Origin: Candidatus Siliceabacter maunaloa
GTDB taxonomy: Bacteria > Actinomycetota > Thermoleophilia > Solirubrobacterales > Solirubrobacteraceae
Assembly: GCA_024330185.1 (NCBI GenBank)
Contig: JANDLV010000015.1
Span: forward strand, 1-64,000
DNA: 64,000 bases
Direction: 5' to 3'
Shown here: in pieces, positions 50,372 to 59,255 of the stretch
Numbering within the stretch: position 1 is the first letter of the stretch
Layout: each line of letters starts with the position of its first letter
Position numbers and translations under genes: made by a program
Notes under the pieces: model-generated
Told to the model about the DNA's origin: nothing
The model's input: only the letters and a program-made list of their open reading frames with translations
Database searches by the model: none

Positions 50372-52174
50372 ATGAGCACGACGGAAGACCGGGCGACGGC
50401 CGCCCCGACAACGATGGCCGCGATGGTGCTGGACGCCGCGGCCAGACGGCGCGGCATGGCCGTACGTCACAAGGAGGACGGGGCGTGGCGGCGGATGGGC
50501 TACGCGGAGCTCGGCCGCAGGATCACCGCGCTGGCCCGCGGACTGCTGGCCCTGGGCGTGGAGCCCGGCGACCGGGTGGCGATCCTGTCGCAGACCCGCC
50601 CGGAGTGGACCTGCGCCGACTTCGCGGTCCTGTGCGTCGGCGCGGTGACGGTGCCCGTCTACCAGACCAACTCGCCGCAGGAGTGCCGATACGTCCTCGA
50701 GCACTCGGGCGCGCGGGTCGTCTTCTGCGAGGACGCCGTCCAGATGGAGAAGATCGAGGGCGTCCGCGACCACCTCCCCGCCCTGGAGCGCGTCGTCGCC
50801 TTCACGCAGGCCCGCGAGGGCGCGCTCTCGCTCGCCGAGCTCGAGACGCGCGGAGAGGAGATCGACGAGGCCCGCGTGCGCGAGCGCGCCCACGCCGTCT
50901 CCCTCGACGACCTGGCCACCGTGGTCTACACGTCGGGCACCACCGGCCCGCCCAAGGGGTGCATGCTCACCCACGGGAACCTGCGCGCCGACATGGACAT
51001 GATCCAACAGCGCATCAGCTTCCCGGGCGACGCGGTCTTCTACGTCTTCCTGCCGCTGGCCCACGTGCTCACGCGCATCGTGCAGTTCCTCGCCGTGGAC
51101 GCCGGGGCGGAGCTGGCCTACTGGCAGCGCGACCCCAAGAAGCTCGTCGAGGAGGTCGGGGAGATCCAGCCCACGCACCTGCCCTCGGTGCCGCGGCTGT
51201 TCGAGAAGATCTACACGGCGGCGACCGTCAAGGTGGCCGAGGCCGGCGGGGCCAGGGAGAAGCTCTTCCACTGGGCCGTGGGCGTCGGGCGCAGGGTGCG
51301 CGAGGCCGAGCAGGCGGGCCGCGAGCCCGGCAGGGCGCTGCAGGCCCAGTACGCGGTGGCCGACAGGCTCGTGCTGCACAAGGTGCGCGACCTGTTCGGC
51401 GGGCGCATCGAGCTCTCGGTCACCGGCGCGGCGCCGATCGACCCCGAGATCCTGCAGTTCTTCCGGGCCGCCGGGGTCTACGTGCTCGAGGGCTACGGGA
51501 TGACCGAGACCGCCGCGGTGGCCGCCATCAACACCATCGAGGAGCACCGCTTCGGCACCGTAGGCAAACCGGTGCCCGGCTGCGAGGTGCGCATCGCCGA
51601 CGACGGCGAGATCCTCATGAAGGGGCCCAACATCTTCGGGGGCTACTTCGCCAACGAGGAGGCGACGCGCAGCGATCTGGTCGACGGGTGGCTGCACTCC
51701 GGCGACCTGGGCGAGCTGGACGCCGACGGCTACCTGAAGATCACCGGCCGCAAGAAGGATCTGATCATCACCTCCAGCGGCAAGAACATCGCGCCGTCGA
51801 ACATCGAGAACCTCATCCGCCAGACACGCTGGGTGTCCCAGGTGGTCGTCTTCGGTGACCGTCGGCCCTACCTGACGGCGCTGGTCACGCTCGATCCCGA
51901 CGAGGCCGTGGCCCTGGCCGCGAAGGTGGGCGCCCCGGGCGAGCAGGTGGGAGCACTGGCCCGCCACGAGGGCGCGCGGGCGGAGATCCAGCGGGTCGTC
52001 GACGAGGTCAACGCCCAGTTCGCGAGCATCGAGCAGATCAAGCGCTTCGAGATCCTCGAGCGCGACCTCTCGCAGGAGGACGAGGAGCTCACCCCTACGC
52101 TGAAGGTCAAGCGCAACGTGGTCTACGACCGCCACGCGGGGGTGTTCGCGGGGCTGTACGAGGACCGGTCATGA
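50372..52174 (+). CDS. Long-chain fatty-acid-CoA ligase (FadD15-like)
   Basis: A 600-residue ANL enzyme with GGGAGGAG before ATG 50372. It has YTSGTTGPPKGCMLTHGN, VTGAAPIDPEILQFFRAAG, LEGYGMTETAAVA, DGWLHSGDLGELDADGYL and KITGRKKDLIITSSGKNIAP. The large-insert form and the C-terminal EELTPTLKVKRNVV, in which KVKR replaces the usual catalytic hinge sequence, match the long-chain FadD15/FACS class. Complete. Confidence 0.93.
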   Translation: MSTTEDRATAAPTTMAAMVLDAAARRRGMAVRHKEDGAWRRMGYAELGRRITALARGLLALGVEPGDRVAILSQTRPEWTCADFAVLCVGAVTVPVYQTNSPQECRYVLEHSGARVVFCEDAVQMEKIEGVRDHLPALERVVAFTQAREGALSLAELETRGEEIDEARVRERAHAVSLDDLATVVYTSGTTGPPKGCMLTHGNLRADMDMIQQRISFPGDAVFYVFLPLAHVLTRIVQFLAVDAGAELAYWQRDPKKLVEEVGEIQPTHLPSVPRLFEKIYTAATVKVAEAGGAREKLFHWAVGVGRRVREAEQAGREPGRALQAQYAVADRLVLHKVRDLFGGRIELSVTGAAPIDPEILQFFRAAGVYVLEGYGMTETAAVAAINTIEEHRFGTVGKPVPGCEVRIADDGEILMKGPNIFGGYFANEEATRSDLVDGWLHSGDLGELDADGYLKITGRKKDLIITSSGKNIAPSNIENLIRQTRWVSQVVVFGDRRPYLTALVTLDPDEAVALAAKVGAPGEQVGALARHEGARAEIQRVVDEVNAQFASIEQIKRFEILERDLSQEDEELTPTLKVKRNVVYDRHAGVFAGLYEDRS

Positions 52175-52271
52175 TGATGGTGATGGAGCCGGGGTCCGGG
52201 GGCGCCCGGCCGGCACCCGGAGAAGCCGGTAGGATGGCGCGCCGGCACTCGAACCGGGGAGAAATGGGCTT

Positions 52272-53174
52272 ATGCAGGGATTGAAGAGGTTCGTGGCCGG
52301 TGGCCTGATCGCGATGGCGACGGTCGCCATCGCCCCCTCCGCGCTCGCTCAGGCGCAGGACCCCGGGCCGGGCGGCACGCTGAGCCTCAGCGAGACCGGC
52401 CGTGAGGCCGAGAGCCCGCGTCCCGGGGCGGACCCGCCTGTGGCCCGTGGGGCACAGGCACCCACCGAGCCACCCACGGTCGAGCTCACCGACGGCACGT
52501 TCACGGAGGACGATCCCGAAGTCACCCTCGAAGTCTCCAACTGCGCCTCGAATGTCGTCACCGCCGAGTCGCCCATCTTCGCCAGCTCCGCCTACGACCC
52601 GGACACGATGACTGTCACGGCCGACGTCGTGCAGGGGACCGAGAGCGGCACCTTTCCGCTCACGGTCACCTGCCAGGGCCAGCCCCCGGGGGTCGGCGAG
52701 CTCACGGTCAACGCGGGCTCGAGCGACGACGACGAGATCACCGCCCGCATCACCGACGGGACGTTCACCGACGAGGACCCGGAGATCCGCATCGAGGTCA
52801 CCGGCTGCGAGTCGGACGAGGTCACGGCTGAGTCGCCGATCTTCGCCAGCAGCTCCTTCGACGAGGAGACCGGCGTGATCACCGCGCGGATCGAGGAGGG
52901 GACCGAGAGCGGCACCTACGAGCTCACGGTCACCTGCGAGGGCCAGCCCACGCTGGAGGGGGAGATCGAGATCAGCGCCGGTGGCGCCGGCGGGGACGGC
53001 GACGGGGGGTCGACGCCCCGCGGCGGTGTCGACGCGGGCCACGGCGGGACCGCCGATGGTTCGCCGGCCGACGCCGACGGCTCGCCGCCCGCCGGCTGGC
53101 TGCTCCTCCCGCTGCTGGGCGCCACGGGCGCGGGGCTGATGGTCCTGCGCCGGCGGCACGGGACCGATCGCTGA
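52272..53174 (+). CDS. Secreted two-repeat protein with non-LPXTG sorting signal, probable class F sortase substrate
   Basis: A 300-residue protein. Residues 1-26 are a signal peptide. Two tandem repeats of about 79 residues (70-148 and 158-236) share TDGTFTxxDPE, AESPIFASS, GTESGT and LTVTCxGQP, each with two Cys. The C-terminus has TPRGGVDAG at 248-256, a polar spacer, a hydrophobic helix (WLLLPLLGATGAGLMVL) and the RRR charge stop. The PxGGVxxG motif in place of LPXTG is seen at the C-termini of other actinobacterial wall proteins. The facing gene, 39 bases away, encodes a class F sortase. A -10-like TAGGAT occurs at 52232-52237. Confidence 0.78.
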   Translation: MQGLKRFVAGGLIAMATVAIAPSALAQAQDPGPGGTLSLSETGREAESPRPGADPPVARGAQAPTEPPTVELTDGTFTEDDPEVTLEVSNCASNVVTAESPIFASSAYDPDTMTVTADVVQGTESGTFPLTVTCQGQPPGVGELTVNAGSSDDDEITARITDGTFTDEDPEIRIEVTGCESDEVTAESPIFASSSFDEETGVITARIEEGTESGTYELTVTCEGQPTLEGEIEISAGGAGGDGDGGSTPRGGVDAGHGGTADGSPADADGSPPAGWLLLPLLGATGAGLMVLRRRHGTDR

Positions 53175-53213
53175 CCGCCACCCCGGGCGGGCGACCGTCC
53201 CGGGCCGCGGGCC
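53175..53213. terminator. GC-rich hairpin between convergent sortase and substrate genes
   Basis: CCCGGG-c-GG pairs with CC-gt-CCCGG across a short GCGA loop in the 39-base gap, followed by a second GC-rich inverted repeat. Shared bidirectional terminator by position. Confidence 0.45.
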
Positions 53214-53912
53214 CTACTGCCTGCGCGCGAACACGATCAGGTTGTCGCGGTAGCTGCCGCTCGACTCGTCGAAGCTCCCCGTGCAGGTCACGAGCCGCAG
53301 CGTCGATCCGGGCGTCGGGCCATAGACCTCGCGCGTGGGGAAGCCGTCCTTGGGCACGTCCTTCAGACGGTCCACCACGAAGCGCACCGTCCGTCGCCCG
53401 CGGGGCGTGACCTCCACCACGTCGCCGGGCCCGAGCTCGCGGAGGCGGAAGAAGACGGCCGGACCGGTCGACGAGTCGACGTGGCCCGCGATCACCGCCG
53501 GGCCCTTCCGTCCGGGGAACTCGCCACCCGACCACCAGCCGGCCTCATCGGCCCGAGCGGGAACCTCGAGCCGCTCGTCGTCGGTGAGCCCGAGGCCGAT
53601 GACCGGTGCCTCCACGCCGATCGTGGGGATCCGGATGCGAAACAGGCCCTCCCCCTCGGCGGTCTGCTCGGACGCCAACCGAGTGCGCGGCTCCCGGCGC
53701 ACCGGCTCCCGGCGCACCGGCTCCCGGCGCGCCGGTTCCCGGCCATCTTCGGTGCCGGGCGACTCGACGCGGCTGCCGGTCGGCGCCTGCCGATCGACGG
53801 GGGCCGCTGCCCTGGGACCAGGCGCGGACGGCGCCAGTAGCCAGATCGCGCCGACCACCGAGGCGGCGATCAGCGCCACCAGGGCAACGACGGCAGGCCA
53901 CCTTCGCTTCAC
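53214..53912 (-). CDS. Class F sortase
   Basis: A 232-residue transpeptidase with one N-terminal membrane helix (9-26). A linker carries tandem Arg-Glu-Pro repeats (REPVRREPVRREP, encoded by a 15-bp tandem repeat), and the catalytic domain spans about 90-232. Catalytic residues are H144 (AGHVDSSTG), C210 (VTCTGSF) and R222 (SYRDNL). It attaches secreted proteins to the cell wall; the convergent two-repeat protein is the obvious substrate. Confidence 0.92.
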   Translation of the reverse strand: MKRRWPAVVALVALIAASVVGAIWLLAPSAPGPRAAAPVDRQAPTGSRVESPGTEDGREPARREPVRREPVRREPRTRLASEQTAEGEGLFRIRIPTIGVEAPVIGLGLTDDERLEVPARADEAGWWSGGEFPGRKGPAVIAGHVDSSTGPAVFFRLRELGPGDVVEVTPRGRRTVRFVVDRLKDVPKDGFPTREVYGPTPGSTLRLVTCTGSFDESSGSYRDNLIVFARRQ

Positions 53913-54036
53913 GGACGGAGGCTAACAGGCAGACCCGCCAGGCCAATAGCCTCCCACGCGGTCAACCGCCGCTCCCACGGCTCACTCCGCCTTGGTCCGT
54001 GGAACCGGTGGGGCCCGACAGGAAACGAGGACACCC

Positions 54037-55194
54037 ATGCCGGAAGCTGTGATCGTCGACGCCGTGCGCACGCCCATTGGGCGCGCGTTCAAGGGGTCGC
54101 TCAAGGACGTCCGCGCCGACGACCTCGCCGCGGTGCCGCTCCGCGCGCTCGTGGAGCGCAACCCGGGGGTCGACTTCGCGCGGACCAACGACGTCATGAT
54201 GGGCGCCGCTTCGGGGATCGGTGAGCAGGGCTACAACGTGGGGCGCAACGCGGCGCTGCTGGCGGGTCTGGACCACCGGGTGCCCGCCTGCACGGTCAAT
54301 CGCTTCTGCGCCTCCTCGCTGCAGACCATCCGCATGGCCTGTCACGCCATCTGGGCCGGCGAGGGCGACCAGTACATCGCCGCCGGCGTCGAAGCGGTCT
54401 CGCGCGCCGGCCTGGGCGCGGGCATCCCCGACGAGGCCAAGCACCCCCGGCTCGACGGCAGCGAGGGCTCGGCCTACGACGTCTACATCCCCATGGGCCT
54501 GACCGCGGAGAACGTGGCGCAGCAGCGCGGGGTCTCGCGCGCGGCCCAGGACGAGTGGGCCGCGACGTCGCAGAACCGCGCCGTCGAGGCCCGCGACTCG
54601 GGCCACTTCGACAGGGAGATCGTGGCCGTAGAGGGCCCGGAGGGCCCCGTCAGCCGCGACGACGGGCCGCGCCCGGGCACGACGGTCGAGAAGCTGGCCG
54701 AGCTCAAGCCCGCCTTCAGGGAGGACGGCACGGTCACGGCCGGAAACGCCTGCCCGCTCAACGACGGCGCCGCCGCGGTGCTGGTCATGTCCGCGGACCG
54801 CGCGCGCGAGCTGGGCCTCACGCCGCGGGCGCGGATCGTCGCGTCGTGGGTGTCGGCCGTGCGCCCGGAGGTCATGGGCCTGGGGCCGATCCCGGCCGTC
54901 CAGGGGCTGCTCAAGCAGGCGGGCATGACCATCGACGACGTCGGCGTGGTCGAGATCAACGAGGCCTTCGCGGCCCAGATCGTCCCCTGCATGGACGACC
55001 TGGGCATCGACGCCGACAAGCTCAACCCCTTCGGCGGGGCGATCGCCCTGGGCCATCCGTTCGGGATGACCGGCGCGCGCATCATGACCACCCTGCTCAA
55101 CGATCTTCTGACGCGCGACGAGCAGTACGGCATCGAGTCCATGTGCGTCGCCGGGGGCCTGGGCCAGGCCATGCTCGTCGAGCGGCTGAGCTAG
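54037..55194 (+). CDS. Acetyl-CoA C-acetyltransferase (thiolase)
   Basis: A 385-residue thiolase with acyl-binding Cys in NRFCASSLQT near residue 92, EINEAFAAQ, GGAIALGHPFGMTGAR with catalytic His, and the second catalytic Cys in MCVAGGLGQAM. Active-site sequence FGMTG rather than the usual IGxTG is a small deviation. Either degradative (FadA) or biosynthetic roles are possible. A hairpin starting at its stop codon follows. Confidence 0.92.
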   Translation: MPEAVIVDAVRTPIGRAFKGSLKDVRADDLAAVPLRALVERNPGVDFARTNDVMMGAASGIGEQGYNVGRNAALLAGLDHRVPACTVNRFCASSLQTIRMACHAIWAGEGDQYIAAGVEAVSRAGLGAGIPDEAKHPRLDGSEGSAYDVYIPMGLTAENVAQQRGVSRAAQDEWAATSQNRAVEARDSGHFDREIVAVEGPEGPVSRDDGPRPGTTVEKLAELKPAFREDGTVTAGNACPLNDGAAAVLVMSADRARELGLTPRARIVASWVSAVRPEVMGLGPIPAVQGLLKQAGMTIDDVGVVEINEAFAAQIVPCMDDLGIDADKLNPFGGAIALGHPFGMTGARIMTTLLNDLLTRDEQYGIESMCVAGGLGQAMLVERLS

Positions 55195-55224
55195 TGGCCC
55201 ATCCGGTCCACTAGAGCGGGCCAC
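55192..55224 (+). terminator. Hairpin starting at the thiolase stop codon
   Basis: GTGGCCC (55194-55200), directly at the TAG stop, pairs with GGGCCAC (55218-55224) around a 17-base loop. It resembles the stop-codon-anchored hairpins at 11407 and 28918 (TAGTGG start). The next gene begins eight bases later, so complete termination here would require a promoter inside the hairpin region. Confidence 0.5.
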
Positions 55225-55231
55225 CGAACCA

Positions 55232-56323
55232 GTGAACTCATGGAGCCTCCTGTTCGCCGGCTCGGCGGCGATCGACGTCGGGCTGGCGCTGTGGGTCGCC
55301 GTGCGCCGGGGTCGCGGGCGGCGCATCGGCCGCCAGGGCGCCCTCGCCCTGGCGCTGTGGGTCGCGAAGCTGTGGCTGCTCGTCCAGGTGGGCATGGACC
55401 CGTTTCTGGGCTACCTACACGTCCTGTGGCTGGACCTCGTCCTCGTCGCCCCCGCCTTCGGGCTGGCCCTCGCGGCCACCGGGCGCGGGAGGCGCCATCG
55501 CGTCGCGGGCCTCGCCGGGCTGGCCCTGGCCCTGCTGGGGGTCTGGGGTTCGTTCGTGGAGCCCGGCCGCCTGCTGCTCGAGCGTGCGTCGGTGCCGTTG
55601 TCGGCCGACCGCGCCGGGGAGGGCCCGATCACCGTCGGTGTGCTCGTCGACCTGCAGTTCAGGCGCGTCGGAGCGCAAGAGCGTGAGGCGGTCGACCGGC
55701 TGATGGCTCTACGCCCGGACGTGATCCTCCTGCCGGGCGACGTGCACCAGGACTCCGACGAGGTGCTGCGCGAGGAGCTGCCCGCCATCCGGGAGCTGCT
55801 GGGGCGCCTGCGTGCCCCCGGCGGCGTCTGGTTCGTCGAGGGCGACCACGAGGACCAGGCCGAGGCACGGCTCATCACCGCCGGGACCCGCGTGCGGGTG
55901 CTCGACAACGAGGTCGCCACCGTCCCCGTCGGCGACCGCCGTCTGACCATCGGGGGCATCGGACTGCGCTACCGCTCGGCGGGCGCCCGCGCCGTGGCGT
56001 CGCGGCTCGAGCGCGCGCCCGGCAGCGACGACGTGCGCCTGCTGCTGGCACACCGCCCCGACGCCGCGTTCCTGCTGCCCCCGCGCCCGCGGACCGACCT
56101 GGTCGTCGCCGGCCACACCCACGGCGGCCAGATCGCGCTGCCCTTCGTCGGGCCGCTCATGGCGTTCACCGACGTGCCCCTCTCGGTAGCCGCCGGCGGC
56201 CTGCACGACCTGGGCGACGCGCGGAGGATCTACGTCAGCCGCGGCGTCGGCGTGGAACGCGGCCAGGCGCCGCGCGTCCGCCTCAACGTCCCGCCCGAGA
56301 TCTCGCTGCTCACGCTGCGGTAG
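55232..56323 (+). CDS. Membrane metallophosphoesterase-like protein with altered metal motifs
   Basis: A 363-residue protein from GTG 55232. Three to four N-terminal hydrophobic helices (to about 110) precede a calcineurin-like domain: ITVGVLVDLQF, LPGDVHQDSD, WFVEGDHEDQ, LLLAHRPDAAF and VVAGHTHGGQIALPF. Relatives (YkuE type) have SDLH, GDxxD and GNHD. Here the first His is Gln (DLQ) and Asn-His is Asp-His (GDHE), while the C-terminal HRPD and HTHG are intact. It may bind metal weakly or have changed function. Confidence 0.8.
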   Translation: MNSWSLLFAGSAAIDVGLALWVAVRRGRGRRIGRQGALALALWVAKLWLLVQVGMDPFLGYLHVLWLDLVLVAPAFGLALAATGRGRRHRVAGLAGLALALLGVWGSFVEPGRLLLERASVPLSADRAGEGPITVGVLVDLQFRRVGAQEREAVDRLMALRPDVILLPGDVHQDSDEVLREELPAIRELLGRLRAPGGVWFVEGDHEDQAEARLITAGTRVRVLDNEVATVPVGDRRLTIGGIGLRYRSAGARAVASRLERAPGSDDVRLLLAHRPDAAFLLPPRPRTDLVVAGHTHGGQIALPFVGPLMAFTDVPLSVAAGGLHDLGDARRIYVSRGVGVERGQAPRVRLNVPPEISLLTLR

Positions 56324-56337
56324 CCGCCAGTGGTTGC

Positions 56338-57351
56338 CTAACGCGGCCGGGCGAGGCTCACCGCGTAGAGATCGTCGGGGTCGGTGAGCCAGTGGGCCAG
56401 GTGCAGTCCCGCGGCGGCGAGGTCGCCCTCGAGGCGCTCGCGGGTGAACTTGGTGGAGATCTCGGTGCGCATCTCCTCGCGGGCGCGGAAGTCGATGGCC
56501 AGGTCCAGCGCTCGCACGTTGACACACTGACGGGTCAGCGCGCGCAGGCGCAGGTCGACCCACTCGCGGTCGCGGTCGAAGAACGCGACGTGCTCGAAGG
56601 CGTCGACGTCGAAGTCGGCGCGCAGCTCGCGGTTCATGACGGTGAGCACGTTGCGGTTGAACGCTGCGGTCACGCCGGCCGCGTCGTTGTAGGCCGCCTC
56701 CAGGACGGCCGGGTCCTTGACCAGGTCGGTGCCCAGCAGCAGGTGGTCGTCGGGGTCCATTCGCCCGGCCAGGTCGCGTAGGAAGCGCCGCCGGGCGCCG
56801 GGCAGGAAGTTGCCCACCGTGCCGCCCAGGAAGGCCAGGACCCGCGGGCCGGTGGGCTCGGGGAGGTGGTCGAGATGGCGCTCGATGTCGCCGACGATGC
56901 CGTGCACCTCCAGGCCGGGGTGCTCGGCCACGAGCTCCTGCGCGCTGGCGCGCACCGTGGTCTCCGACACGTCGACGGGCACGTAGCGGCGCAGGGTGCC
57001 CGCGTGGGCCAGCGCGCCGAGCAGCGCCCGCGTCTTGGCGTCCACCGACCCTGCGCCGAGCTCCACGAGCTCCACCGCGCCGGTGGCCGCGGCGATCTCG
57101 TCGCCCCGCTCGTGCAGGATGGCCGTCTCGGTACGGGTCGGGTAGTACTCCGGCTGCTCGCAGATGGCGTCGAACAGAGCGCTGCCGTGGGCGTCGTAGA
57201 GGTGCTTGGGCGGCAGCTCCTTGAAGGGGCGGGTGAGACCGTCGAGCACGTCGTCGGCCAGGGAGCGCTCCTCCTCCGCGCGCAGATAGGAGTGGAGCTC
57301 GACGTGGGTCTCGACCTCGGGTGGGGCGAGGGCCCTGCGCTGCGCGGTCAT
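56338..57351 (-). CDS. egtD: Histidine N-alpha-methyltransferase EgtD
   Basis: A 337-residue SAM-dependent methyltransferase. LTRPFKELPPKHLYDAHGSALFD near the N-terminus, the SAM motif VELGAGSVDAKTRALL, FLGGTVGNF, and the histidine-binding YNDAAGVTAAFNRNVL with LTRQCVN are all typical of EgtD. It makes hercynine, the first step of ergothioneine synthesis. ATG 57351 overlaps the egtB stop (ATGA). Confidence 0.95.
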   Translation of the reverse strand: MTAQRRALAPPEVETHVELHSYLRAEEERSLADDVLDGLTRPFKELPPKHLYDAHGSALFDAICEQPEYYPTRTETAILHERGDEIAAATGAVELVELGAGSVDAKTRALLGALAHAGTLRRYVPVDVSETTVRASAQELVAEHPGLEVHGIVGDIERHLDHLPEPTGPRVLAFLGGTVGNFLPGARRRFLRDLAGRMDPDDHLLLGTDLVKDPAVLEAAYNDAAGVTAAFNRNVLTVMNRELRADFDVDAFEHVAFFDRDREWVDLRLRALTRQCVNVRALDLAIDFRAREEMRTEISTKFTRERLEGDLAAAGLHLAHWLTDPDDLYAVSLARPR

Positions 57352-58445
57352 GCGTCTTGTGCGAGTCGCACGCCGCTGAAGATCTGACGGCGCTGTGGCA
57401 GGTCCCAGTTGCGGTTGGTCGGGGTGCGCAGCCGCGGGTGGGTGGCCCACGAGCCGCCGCGCAGCACCCGGTAGCCGGCGTCGAAGAAGGGCGCGGAGTA
57501 CTCGCGGTAGGGGTGGGGGACGAAGCCCGGGTAGCCGTGGAACTCCGTCGCCGTCCACTCCCATCCGAAGGCCGTGCCCTGCAGGGTCTCCTGGGCCGAG
57601 GTCGCCGCCCTCTCCCACTCTGCCTCGGTGGGGAGGCGGGCTCGCTGGCTGCGGGCGAAGGCGTCGGCCTCGAACCAGGAGACGTGCAGGACCGCCAGCC
57701 GGGGGTCGACCGGCGTCCCGTCCCAGCCCTGCGGATGGGTGATGTCGTACTCCTCCTTCCAGGCCCAGCCCTCGTCGGACCACCACTCGCGCCGCTCGTA
57801 GCCCCCGCCCTCGGTGAAGGTCAGCCACGTCGCGTTGGTCACGGGGCGGCGGGCGATGCGAAACGGGCGCAGTGCGACGGGGTGGCGGGGGCGCTCGTTG
57901 TCGAAGGCGAAGCGGCCGTCGCGGGCGCCCATCTCGAACGGCCCGCCGGGGACCTCGATCCATCCGTCGCGATCCACCGGATGCTCGGCCTCCGCGGACG
58001 GGCGGCCACCGGGCAGGCCGGCCAGGAACAGCGTCTGGCGCATCGTCTCCTGGTGCTGGAGCTCGTGGTTGGCCACCATCTCGGTGATCGTGCCGTCGCC
58101 GGGGCCCTCGCGCTCGAGCACGTCGGTGGAGCGACCCCGGACCTCGCTGAGGTGGGTGCGAAGCTCGGCGCCGCGCAGGAAGTCCAGGTCCCCGCGCGCG
58201 GTACGGGGGGTCTCGAAGGCGTCGTAGAGGTCGGCCAGCTCGGGGCGCAGGAGGGGCAGGCCGCCATGACGATGGGCGATCCACAGATCCTCGTAGGCGG
58301 CGATGTGACCCAGGTCCCAGGCCAGCGGGCTCATCATCGGCGTCCACGCGCGCTCCAACGTGGTGTCGTCGAAGTCGTCGACGAGCGCCAGCGTGCGCTC
58401 GCGCGCCAGGTCGAGCGCGCTGATGACCTGGGTCGTGCCCGACAT
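57348..58445 (-). CDS. egtB: EgtB-like hercynine sulfoxide synthase
   Basis: A 365-residue protein. The N-terminal DinB-like domain supplies a three-His iron site: H47 in LGHIAAYED and H127, H131 in ANHELQHQET. The C-terminal FGE-sulfatase domain includes VPGGPFEMG, RPVTNATWLTFTEGGGYERR, LPTEAEWERAA and YRVLRGGSWAT. EgtB couples hercynine to a thiol using O2. It is shorter than mycobacterial EgtB (about 430). Thiol donor (gamma-glutamylcysteine or cysteine) is not evident; egtA, egtC and egtE are absent from the window. Confidence 0.92.
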   Translation of the reverse strand: MSGTTQVISALDLARERTLALVDDFDDTTLERAWTPMMSPLAWDLGHIAAYEDLWIAHRHGGLPLLRPELADLYDAFETPRTARGDLDFLRGAELRTHLSEVRGRSTDVLEREGPGDGTITEMVANHELQHQETMRQTLFLAGLPGGRPSAEAEHPVDRDGWIEVPGGPFEMGARDGRFAFDNERPRHPVALRPFRIARRPVTNATWLTFTEGGGYERREWWSDEGWAWKEEYDITHPQGWDGTPVDPRLAVLHVSWFEADAFARSQRARLPTEAEWERAATSAQETLQGTAFGWEWTATEFHGYPGFVPHPYREYSAPFFDAGYRVLRGGSWATHPRLRTPTNRNWDLPQRRQIFSGVRLAQDA

Positions 58446-58523
58446 CTCGGTGCCTGCTACCCGTGCCTCGTCCGCGCAACCGTCGCGGTTTGTCAGCGGA
58501 CCAGGCTGGGCACCGGGGCGCTC

Positions 58524-59142
58524 ATGCACGAGATCGCCCCCGGCCTGGTCCACTGGAGCGTGCCCCATCCGCGCATCGGCCAGGCCGTCGACTCCTTCCT
58601 GCTCGCGGAGCGCGGCGTGCTGCTCAACCCCATGCTCCCGCCCGACGGCCTCAAAGCGCTGCACACCGGCCCCGCGCCGCCGACCGACGTCGTGCTGACC
58701 AACCGTCATCACGTGCGCGACACCCCCGCGTTCGTCGAGGCCTTCGGCTGCGCCGTCCACGTGCCCGCGGCGGGGTGTGGACGAGGTCCGCGCCGGCGGC
58801 CTGGATGCACGCGGGTACGCGCCCGGCGACGAGCTGCCGGGCGGCATGACGGCGGTGGAGGTCGGCGCGATCAGCGCCGACGAGATGGCGCTGCACGTGC
58901 CGTGGTTCGCGGCGGTGGCCTTCGCCGACGGACTGGTGCGCGATGGTGGCGCCGACGGCCCGCTGGCCTTCGTCCCCGACTCGTTGATCGGCGACGATCC
59001 CGAGGGCGTCAAGCGCGGCCTGCTCGACGCCTTCGAGCGGCTGGCGGCGCTGGAGCCCCGCCACCTGCTCCTCGCCCACGGCCACCCGGTCGTGGGTAAT
59101 GGCGAGCGTGCGCTGCGCGACTTCGTGGCCGCGCAGCGGTGA
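58524..59142 (+). pseudogene. MBL-fold hydrolase with a single-base frameshift
   Basis: From ATG 58524 the frame reads MHEIAPGLVHWSVPHPRIGQ through VVLTNRHHVRDTPAFVEAFG. Near 58775 coding continues one frame over (VDEVRAGGLDARGYAPGDEL, LLLAHGHPVVGNG) to 59142. Removing one G from the GGGG run at 58772-58775 restores a 205-residue protein with no gap. The metal motif is already atypical (NRHHVRD for THxHxDH). Either a very recent mutation or a sequencing error in a homopolymer. Confidence 0.68.
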
Positions 59143-59255
59143 GGGCGGCGCCGGCGAACGGCAGCAATGCCGACGGTCAGTCGCTTCTACGGGATAATGC
59201 GAAACTGGGAGCAGGCGCGAGCGGGCACTTCGCTCACGCCGATCGAGCCACTGCA

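Noticed and set aside
53690-53740. 15-bp tandem repeat resembling a short repeat array
   Set aside because: Encodes the RREPV linker repeat of the sortase in frame; it is not a CRISPR or regulatory array.
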